Shown here in pieces: positions 1 to 5,367 of a stretch of 8,427 bases of DNA. The notes under the pieces are model-generated. The model was not told where the DNA came from and did no database searches. It was given only the letters and a program-made list of their open reading frames with translations. Numbering within the stretch: position 1 is the stretch's first letter; every line of letters begins with the position of its first letter. A program made the position numbers and the translations under genes. The stretch is from Acidobacteriota bacterium. GTDB lineage: Bacteria > Acidobacteriota > Blastocatellia > Pyrinomonadales > Pyrinomonadaceae. Location: contig JABFSB010000123.1 in NCBI GenBank assembly GCA_013140875.1, forward strand, positions 1-8,427, written 5' to 3'.

Positions 1-744
1 GTCCAACAAAAAAACTCCACGCACGCGTCCGGAATGATCTGTTCGGGACGGCAAACGGTCATCGTCATTAAACTGACCCCGAACGACGCCCCGACCATAG
101 ACACCATCATCAAAGCCATTGATTCGCGGCGGCAAATCTTTATCAACATTTCGCAACTCGGACTTACTGCACAACCCCGCACCAACGCGGACGAGCACAT
201 TTTCTTCGAGAAGACGTCCGACACCCAATTCGATTACTCCGAGCGCCTCGGATACAAAAACGCGATATACATCATCGGCGGCGGCCATTGTGCACTGGCG
301 CTTTCCGAACTAATGTCGAAACTCGATTTCCGCATCACGATCTTCGACGACCGGCAAGACCTGAACACCATCGAAAAAAACCGCTTCGCCGACGAGGTCC
401 GCATTCTCGAAAGCTACAACGACATCGGCGATCACATCGCGTCCGACCGTGAAGCCTTCGTCGTCGTCATGACGCTCGGCTACGCGTTTGACGAGATCGT
501 GATCAGAAATCTCATCGAAAACGAATTCCGCTATTTCGGCGTGCTCGGCAGCAAAGCGAAAATGGCCGTCCTGTTCAAGACGCTCGAAAACGAAGGCTTC
601 CCTGCCGAAAAACTCTCCCGCATCCGCACGCCAATCGGCCTTCCGATAAATTCCCACACACCCGAAGAGATAGCAGTATCGATCGCGGCCGAGATCATCC
701 AGGTTAAGAACACGAAGCGAGCCGATAAGTCACGGCAGCGATAA
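1..744 (+). CDS. xdhC: XdhC/CoxI-family molybdenum hydroxylase maturation protein, 5'-truncated by the window edge
   Basis: XdhC-family proteins bind molybdenum cofactor and help insert it, after sulfuration, into xanthine-dehydrogenase or CO-dehydrogenase type enzymes in the cytoplasm (family knowledge). The frame is open from base 1, and the first in-frame ATG (34) lies inside a recognisable domain: the sequence SGMICSGRQTV matches the GMxCGG-type motif of the XdhC/CoxI N-terminal domain. The true start is therefore upstream of the window. Counting from that Met, a Rossmann-type XdhC_C domain begins near residue 77 with IIGGGHCALAL, followed by FDDR (104-107), MTLGY (146-150), FGVLGSKAK (168-176) and PIGLPINSHTPEEIAVSIAAE (200-220). 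Family members often have Thr-His where this one has TLGY, and the second Gly of the CGG motif is Ser. The last 15 bp overlap the convergent TPR gene. No molybdenum enzyme genes are visible; they could lie upstream. Family assignment is confident, substrate enzyme unknown. Confidence 0.9.
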   Translation, partial: VQQKNSTHASGMICSGRQTVIVIKLTPNDAPTIDTIIKAIDSRRQIFINISQLGLTAQPRTNADEHIFFEKTSDTQFDYSERLGYKNAIYIIGGGHCALALSELMSKLDFRITIFDDRQDLNTIEKNRFADEVRILESYNDIGDHIASDREAFVVVMTLGYAFDEIVIRNLIENEFRYFGVLGSKAKMAVLFKTLENEGFPAEKLSRIRTPIGLPINSHTPEEIAVSIAAEIIQVKNTKRADKSRQR

Positions 745-2652
745 CCGAAAATGTGCCCTGATCGCCATTTTTAAAGCGCCGACTTGGTCCGGTGCAATGG
801 CCTGCAAGCTTTGGTATTGACGCAATGCCCCGTCTTTGTCGCCCATTCGAACGTACAGCCACGCAAGCCGAAAGTTCGGACGGATATCGTTCGGCCCGAG
901 CTGCAAGCCGGCTTGAAATTCGCGCAAAGCTTCCTGCCGGTTGCCTTTCTTCAACCAAAGATCTCCTAATGCGAGATGCGACTCTAACAACGGCTTGATA
1001 CTTATTGATTTCTTCAAGGCTTCGATAGCTTCGTCGACCCGTCCCAGCTTCGCAAGATGGAACGATGCGGTAATATACAGAACATGATGCGGATTAAGCT
1101 CGATAGCTTTCCGTGTCATTTCTAACGCCTTCTCGATCTGTCCGTTGTTCGCGTAAAAAATGCCCATACCGTTCCAGTTTCGGGCGTCATCCGGCGCAAG
1201 TCGCAGCATCTCCAGGCCGTGCAGTTCGGCTTCTTTCACCATTCCTTTGAAAAGGTAAATTTCCTGCGCCTCGAAATGCGCTTTCAGGCTGTTGGGATTT
1301 CGGCGCACCTCTTCGACGATCTGGTCGAATCGATCCAACAATTGATCTCTCTTTTTGATCCGGGTCAGATCGATCGAAATGCCGGGAGGGAGAGGCGAAA
1401 GTTCATTCGCCTTCTCGATCAGCTCAACGCCTTTGTCATATTGTTTTACTTCGATGTACGCAAAGCCCAACGCACGCATAGTTTCGGGATGCGGACGCAT
1501 GGCATAAGCGCGCTCGAGCGGCTCGACTGCTTCTTCCCTATAGCCGTCTTCGGCCAGGGCTTTACCGTAACGGTAACTAAGTTCAAAAGTTTTTTCGGGC
1601 AGATACTTGTAAGCATGACGAAGGCTTCCAAGCGCGTTCTCCTTGTCACCGACCGTTTCGTAACTTTCGCTCAGGGCAAGATAAGCCGAACCGTTGGCTC
1701 GATCAAGGTCGACGGTTTTTACCAGTGAATCGATCGATTCAAAGAAAAACCCGGACGACTGAAACACCATGCCTAGATTAAAGTGGGCCATCGCGAGCGT
1801 CGACTCCATTTCGGCAAATTTCCTGGCCGCGGCGATCGCCTCGGCGGGTCGTTCCAGATAATCGTAAACACCCGCCAATCTTAGATAAACGATGCTTACC
1901 GCGGGCCATCCCCGGCGGATCTTTTCGTATATTTGAGCGGCCTTAGCATATTCACTGTTAACGTAATAGGCGTCGCCAAGCATACCCAGATAGGGCAGTT
2001 CGTTTTGCGAGGATCGGTCATTCTCTAAAAGGCGGATAGCTTCTTCGACCCTCTCGTCGAACAAATACAATTCGGCTAATTGTGTCCTGAATCTCAACCG
2101 CTCCGGCGCCAGTCGAATCGCTTCGCGGCAGGCGTCGACGGCCTCGATACGCCTGCCTGTTTCCGCCAACATAAAGCAAAGACCCGAAAAGCTGTCGGCA
2201 CTTTTCGTATTGAATATCGTCGCTTTCAAAAAAGAGGCCGCCGCATCTTCCGGACGCCGGAGCATCCCATACGTCACTCCCAATAAATGGTGGACCTCGA
2301 ATCGTTTCGGCTCCTGAAGTTCCAATTTTTTCAGCACCAACAAGGCCTCGTCAGGCTTTCGTCGTCTTAAAAGCCCCTTCGCCGTTTCGAACATCTCACG
2401 TGCCCGCGCGTCGGCGGCTGCCGCCGTTTCGGGAACACCCGGTATATATCCGTCCGGCTGCCAGTTCGGCTGCTTCCCGTCCGGCTTCACCGGTCGGGCG
2501 ATCTGGCCGGACCGAGGTCGTTCCGGTTGATTTCGACGCGGCATAATGCGTTGCCCTGGTGTTGGAGCCGCAGTCGGCGCCGTTTGGCCCGCGCCAATCC
2601 CCGCCATTCCCATCAGCAAACAGATCGACAATATAGGTAGAAGTTTCTTCAT
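730..2652 (-). CDS. exported tetratricopeptide-repeat (TPR) protein, 640 aa
   Basis: A predicted periplasmic or envelope TPR scaffold; no catalytic motif is visible. The ATG at 2652 gives a clean signal peptide: MKK, a hydrophobic stretch to about residue 20, and a likely cut around AGIGAG-Q (21-23). Cys11 lies inside the hydrophobic core without a proper lipobox, so a lipoprotein is unlikely. Residues 23-75 are rich in Pro, Gln and Arg and probably disordered. From about 80 to 635 the protein is an almost continuous TPR superhelix of some 14-16 helix-turn-helix units, with typical signatures such as LLGVTYGMLRRPEDAAASF (123-141), GMGIFYANNGQIEKALEM (495-512), RKAIELNPHH (514-523) and ALGDLWLKKGNRQEAL (561-576). 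TPR arrays usually bind partner proteins. The start is preceded by a weak Shine-Dalgarno-like GGTGAT. The gene is divergent from the TonB-like gene and overlaps the XdhC gene tail to tail. The specific partner and process are unknown. Confidence 0.9.
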   Translation of the reverse strand: MKKLLPILSICLLMGMAGIGAGQTAPTAAPTPGQRIMPRRNQPERPRSGQIARPVKPDGKQPNWQPDGYIPGVPETAAAADARAREMFETAKGLLRRRKPDEALLVLKKLELQEPKRFEVHHLLGVTYGMLRRPEDAAASFLKATIFNTKSADSFSGLCFMLAETGRRIEAVDACREAIRLAPERLRFRTQLAELYLFDERVEEAIRLLENDRSSQNELPYLGMLGDAYYVNSEYAKAAQIYEKIRRGWPAVSIVYLRLAGVYDYLERPAEAIAAARKFAEMESTLAMAHFNLGMVFQSSGFFFESIDSLVKTVDLDRANGSAYLALSESYETVGDKENALGSLRHAYKYLPEKTFELSYRYGKALAEDGYREEAVEPLERAYAMRPHPETMRALGFAYIEVKQYDKGVELIEKANELSPLPPGISIDLTRIKKRDQLLDRFDQIVEEVRRNPNSLKAHFEAQEIYLFKGMVKEAELHGLEMLRLAPDDARNWNGMGIFYANNGQIEKALEMTRKAIELNPHHVLYITASFHLAKLGRVDEAIEALKKSISIKPLLESHLALGDLWLKKGNRQEALREFQAGLQLGPNDIRPNFRLAWLYVRMGDKDGALRQYQSLQAIAPDQVGALKMAIRAHFRLSLP

Positions 2653-2707
2653 GAATCACCCGAGCATAGGAAAAACTCGGTCTTTATGGTAGCAGATGCC
2701 CGTCACC

Positions 2708-2727
2708 CCGAAAACCAATTTTTTCGG
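2708..2727. repeat. inverted repeat in the divergent intergenic region
   Basis: The 159 bp between the two divergent starts (2653-2811) hold no gene. Perfect 7-base arms CCGAAAA (2708-2714) and TTTTCGG (2721-2727) flank the 6-base spacer CCAATT. A shorter pair, CCGAG (2659-2663) and CTCGG (2676-2680), lies just before the TPR start codon. Either could be an operator or a 5'-leader hairpin shared by the divergent genes, but I could not identify matching -35/-10 elements, so function is speculative. Confidence 0.4.
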
Positions 2728-2799
2728 AGGCTCTTTCCGGGAACAAATCCTGACCGCCGGTGTCTAACTAATCGAACGGTTGGCACAGTCTTGAAAATT

Positions 2800-2804
2800 G
2801 GAGG
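2800..2804 (+). promoter_or_regulatory. ribosome binding site deciding the TonB-like gene start
   Basis: A perfect GGAGG core sits 7 bases before the ATG at 2812. The same frame also has an earlier ATG at 2686, but that has no ribosome binding site, and the 42 residues it would add are Arg/Pro-rich, unlike a TonB N-terminus, and would bury the membrane anchor. The start is therefore set at 2812. Confidence 0.85.
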
Positions 2805-2811
2805 ATTGACC

Positions 2812-3621
2812 ATGTTTGACAAGATGATCGTTTCTAATGAGAGCGGTGCAGACTCGAAAGGACGCGGCAGGTATTTTCTGGTTACCAGCGGAATTGTGGC
2901 CCTGTTGTTCGGCTCGGCGGTAGTTTTGAGTATTTATGCCGTAAATCTAGATCTCGGCATCGACGATTTTGAGCTTTCCATGATGCTCGCTCCCGTGACG
3001 CCGGTGGAGCCTGAGCTGCCAAGACCTGAGCCGGAAAGGAATCAGGCACCAGCCCAACGTTCGGAAACGCCCACACGAGTTCTGAATATGCTTCGGCCTG
3101 AAGAACAACCGATCTCGATTCCCGACAAAACATCTGTCACGCCAAACCAGTTTATGTCTCGGCCGCTAGGCGATTTTAAGACCAACAACGTTGACTCTCT
3201 GGGCGAGGGAAAACCGAGTGATACAGGAACGGGACGGGTTGGAAACTCGGAACCGAGCAGCTCATCCAGTTACACGGAGCCGGTCGCGGATACCATCAAA
3301 ATTCCCGATCCGCCGCCAGTCATTAAACCAAAACCGAGCGGACCGATCTCGCTGGGAGTAGTAAATGGACAAGCTTCGAGCCTTCCGAAACCTCCTTACC
3401 CGGCGGCCGCGATCGCCGTGAATGCTCAAGGCGAAGTAAAGGTGCAAGTGATGATCGATGAAAGCGGAAGAGTTGTCTCCGCATCGGCCATCAGTGGGCA
3501 TCCGTTGCTGAGACGTGAAGCCGAACGGGCCGCGATGAATGCCCGGTTCTCACCGACGACGCTTTCAAAAGTGCCGGTGAAAGTGACGGGCATGATCATT
3601 TACAACTTCAAGCGAAGCTGA
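2812..3621 (+). CDS. TonB-like energy transducer protein, 269 aa
   Basis: TonB-family proteins sit in the inner membrane and transmit proton-motive-force energy across the periplasm to outer-membrane transporters, together with ExbB/ExbD (family knowledge; neither partner is in the window). Residues 1-20 are a charged cytoplasmic head, about 21-44 form a single transmembrane anchor (YFLVTSGIVALLFGSAVVLS), and 60-175 are a Pro/Glu/Ser-rich periplasmic spacer with PVEPELPRPEPE at 64-75. Residues 190-269 are a TonB_C domain: PKPPYPAAAIAVNAQGEVKV (192-211), the strand motif VMIDESGRVVSA (213-224), then a helix and FSPTTLSKVPVKVTGMIIYN (246-265). Length and layout are normal for the family. A perfect GGAGG precedes the ATG. 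The gene stands alone, divergent from the TPR gene and convergent with the DUF512 gene. It may not energise a transporter, because many acidobacterial TonB_C proteins have no assigned partner. Confidence 0.9.
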   Translation: MFDKMIVSNESGADSKGRGRYFLVTSGIVALLFGSAVVLSIYAVNLDLGIDDFELSMMLAPVTPVEPELPRPEPERNQAPAQRSETPTRVLNMLRPEEQPISIPDKTSVTPNQFMSRPLGDFKTNNVDSLGEGKPSDTGTGRVGNSEPSSSSSYTEPVADTIKIPDPPPVIKPKPSGPISLGVVNGQASSLPKPPYPAAAIAVNAQGEVKVQVMIDESGRVVSASAISGHPLLRREAERAAMNARFSPTTLSKVPVKVTGMIIYNFKRS

Positions 3622-3634
3622 TGCCGCAGCCGCC

Positions 3635-5122
3635 TTATCGCACTGGGGCCTGGTTCCTTTCCGGGCTCCAGTTATGGGAAAGAAATTCGATCAGGCCTTT
3701 CAGGTCCAGATCGTAAACTGGTATCGAAAATTTTGATCGCAGTTCTTCGAACATCATTCCGTCCAGCAAGATAGGCTCGTCCGATTTGATCGTGTGTTTT
3801 GGAATGATGACAAAATCTCCTTTGATCTCGTCCTTCACCCCCAAATAATCCTGGCCGGTCAACAGGCCGGCCACGGCCACATCTCCGCCAAAATAAGTGT
3901 TGGGAACGGCTATGACATTCAATCTCGCACCGGTCAGGTGATTGTATTTGTCGATCTGTTCCTTAAGGATTGCGGCGAACATCTCGCCTGTCAGGATCGT
4001 GCCGAAAAGTTTCCTGCCACGTGAAGAAGCGATCGACTGCCGGTCCGTGGCCTCGACCGCTGCAGGAACTCTAGCCGCCGGGTGCGTGCGGACGTTCTTA
4101 AAGAACTGCCTTGCAAGCTGCACCGCCTCATCCCGATTCGATTCCGTAGCGCTATTTTTCAGTACCTTCTCGAACGCGTTCATAAACGTCCGCACCATCC
4201 CGACGCCGTCTTCGATCTGCGGATAATTTCCATAATGCCTTCGACTCGGCACTTCCATCCCGGCTTTCAGATAGATCTCGTCGCCGAGGAAAGCAAACGT
4301 CACGCCGAGGTTTTTGCGAAATTCCTTCTGCAGCCTTTCGACCTGTTTGATCGTGTCGCGGCAAAATTCCGGCGTCACGCGCGTTAGGCGTTCGTCGGTG
4401 TTGTATCGCGTCAACGCGACGGGTACCACTGCTGTCGAGACCACTTTCGGATAATGTGCCGCCAGGTCACGGAGCGTTTTTTCCAACTGCATCCCGTCGT
4501 TAATTCCCGGACACAGCACGACCTGTGCATGCAGCTCGATATCATTATCAAGCAGCGTTTTCAGCTTGCCCGAAATGTCCGCCCGCTCTTCCGAAACGCC
4601 GAGCAGGTAAGCCCGCGTCTTCAAATCGGTCGCGTGGACCGAAACGTATTGCGGCGACAATCGCTGTTCGATTATCCGCTTCATCTCGTCGTCGGTTATC
4701 GACGAGAGCGTGGTGTAATTGCCGTAAAGAAACGAAAGCCGAATGTCCTCATCACGAACGAAAAGCGACGGCCGAGCGTCCGCCGGATTGCCCTTACAAA
4801 AACAAAACAGGCACTCGTTCGCACACTGCCGCGGTACGATCTGTTCGAAGTCGAGCCCGAAATCTTCGCCTTCCTCGCGGTCAAATTCGATGTCCACGGT
4901 CTCGCCGTCCGGCTTCTTAACGCGAAACGTCAGTTCGGTTTCGCCCGCCGTCTGGAATCGAAAATCGAGATAATCGCGCACCGTCCGGCCGTTTACCTTA
5001 ATGATCCGGTCGTGCGGCGCCAATTCAAGCTCGTCCGCCAACCCGCCGGGCGTCACGTCGGTGATTATCACGCCCGGTCGGCGAAGCTGTGTAACGGCTG
5101 GTGTAACTGCAAATTCGTACAT
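3635..5122 (-). CDS. PDZ + Fe-S/radical-SAM-like + DUF512 domain protein, 495 aa
   Basis: This matches the DUF512 family (the cyanobacterial version is described as a putative FeS oxidoreductase); its reaction is not known to me. Residues 14-55 are a PDZ-like segment (GVIITDVTPGGLADELEL, then IIKVNGR). A CX3CX2C cluster follows at Cys100, Cys104 and Cys107, as in radical-SAM Fe-S binding, then the family motif RLSFLYGNYTTLS (128-140) and SVHATD (161-166), in a barrel-like region to about 290. The C-terminal DUF512 domain (about 372-465) shows GTILTGEMF, NTYFGGDVAVAGLLTG (408-423) and VIIPKHTIKSDEPILLDG (438-455). An extra Cys109 directly follows the cluster. I chose the ATG at 5122 because the PDZ segment begins soon after it; an in-frame TTG at 5167 would add 15 unlike residues and reach into the upstream palindrome. 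No strong ribosome binding site is seen. No signal peptide, so cytoplasmic. Confidence 0.9.
   Translation of the reverse strand: MYEFAVTPAVTQLRRPGVIITDVTPGGLADELELAPHDRIIKVNGRTVRDYLDFRFQTAGETELTFRVKKPDGETVDIEFDREEGEDFGLDFEQIVPRQCANECLFCFCKGNPADARPSLFVRDEDIRLSFLYGNYTTLSSITDDEMKRIIEQRLSPQYVSVHATDLKTRAYLLGVSEERADISGKLKTLLDNDIELHAQVVLCPGINDGMQLEKTLRDLAAHYPKVVSTAVVPVALTRYNTDERLTRVTPEFCRDTIKQVERLQKEFRKNLGVTFAFLGDEIYLKAGMEVPSRRHYGNYPQIEDGVGMVRTFMNAFEKVLKNSATESNRDEAVQLARQFFKNVRTHPAARVPAAVEATDRQSIASSRGRKLFGTILTGEMFAAILKEQIDKYNHLTGARLNVIAVPNTYFGGDVAVAGLLTGQDYLGVKDEIKGDFVIIPKHTIKSDEPILLDGMMFEELRSKFSIPVYDLDLKGLIEFLSHNWSPERNQAPVR
3643..3671 (+). terminator. possible stem-loop 3' of the TonB-like gene (weak)
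   Basis: Twenty-one bases after the TonB-like stop codon, CTGGGGCC (3643-3650) can pair with GGCTCCAG (3664-3671) around a 13-base loop. All 8 pairs form in + strand RNA (one is G-U), whereas the opposite strand would have a C-A mismatch. There is no T-tract afterwards, and the stem lies inside the 3' end of the DUF512 gene, so it may be a coincidence of coding sequence. Confidence 0.25.
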
Positions 5123-5160
5123 AACTCGGAAACTGTTAGTGTATGTTTCGGCAAGGCTAT

Positions 5161-5236
5161 TGCACAAGCCCGCACGAAGTCAGGGCGATACATTCAACGT
5201 CGTCCATATCGCCCTGACTTAGTACAGGCTTAGGCA
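5161..5236. repeat. REP/MITE-like palindromic element upstream of the DUF512 gene
   Basis: Two 30-base arms (5161-5190 and 5207-5236) match at 25 of 30 positions as an inverted repeat around a 16-base loop. The inner 14 bases are a perfect match: AAGTCAGGGCGATA against TATCGCCCTGACTT. Ends are TGC and GCA. Two of the five arm differences become G-U pairs in minus-strand RNA but are C-A mismatches in plus-strand RNA, so the hairpin fits best in the DUF512 leader, ending 38 bases before the ATG. There is no T-tract on either side, so it is a poor intrinsic terminator. It may be a dispersed palindromic repeat or short non-autonomous mobile element; no copies elsewhere in the window, no transposase and no clear target duplication are visible. 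Confidence 0.7.
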
Positions 5237-5247
5237 TTCTAATCGCC

Positions 5248-5344
5248 ATTTGTGAACTTTGTGTCTTTCCCTTTGTGGACTTTGTGCCTAAAGGCTTTTT
5301 CCTGACACAAAGAGCACAAAGTTGAAGACACGAAGAACACAAAG
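5248..5344. repeat. mirrored array of CACAAAG-type heptamers
   Basis: Four heptamers read CTTTGTG on the left (5248-5254 as ATTTGTG, then 5257, 5271 and 5280) and four read CACAAAG on the right (5306, 5315, 5329 as CACGAAG, and 5338). Within each arm the spacers are 2, 7 and 2 bases, so the two 39-base arms are mirror images in both sequence (about 30 of 39 positions) and spacing. The 19-base centre (5287-5305) begins CCTAAAGGC and contains a run of five T. The array starts 23 bases past the TonB_C-TPR stop codon. It could be an extended stem-loop marking the transcript end, a binding array for an oligomeric protein, or a dispersed intergenic repeat. Confidence 0.75.
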
Positions 5345-5367
5345 AAAACTACTATGCGCGCGACTGC

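Noticed and set aside
738..772. Possible intrinsic terminator after XdhC (GCGAT ... ATCGC then a T run)
   Set aside because: Only 5 paired bases around an 18-base loop, inside the TPR coding sequence; too weak to call.
1219..1728. 169-codon + strand open frame opposite the TPR gene
   Set aside because: No domain or ribosome binding site; lies fully inside the TPR coding sequence on the other strand.
2620..2652. Lipoprotein signal in the TPR protein (Cys11)
   Set aside because: The residue before Cys is Ile rather than Gly/Ala/Ser, and the Cys is too close to the N-terminus; an ordinary signal peptide fits better.
2781..2794. Sigma-54-like promoter (TGGCAC ... TTGA) before the TonB-like gene
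   Set aside because: Spacing is one base short of the -24/-12 consensus, the essential GC is GA, and the implied transcript start would fall at the ribosome binding site.
4454..5233. 259-codon + strand open frame opposite the DUF512 gene
   Set aside because: Arg-rich, no recognisable motif, antisense to a gene with clear family signatures, and runs through the palindrome.
5286..5300. Mini-hairpin GCCTAAAGGC followed by five T, terminator-like on the + strand
   Set aside because: Stem of 3-4 bp is too short, and no + strand gene lies upstream to need it; treated as the centre of the heptamer array.
5157..5342. Small minus-strand open frame (61 codons) across the repeat region
   Set aside because: Its translation is simply the heptamer array followed by the palindrome; no ribosome binding site and no independent coding evidence.
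5248..5344. CRISPR array
   Set aside because: Repeats are 7 bases with 2-7 base gaps and occur in both orientations; a CRISPR has longer direct repeats and unique spacers of about 30 bases.
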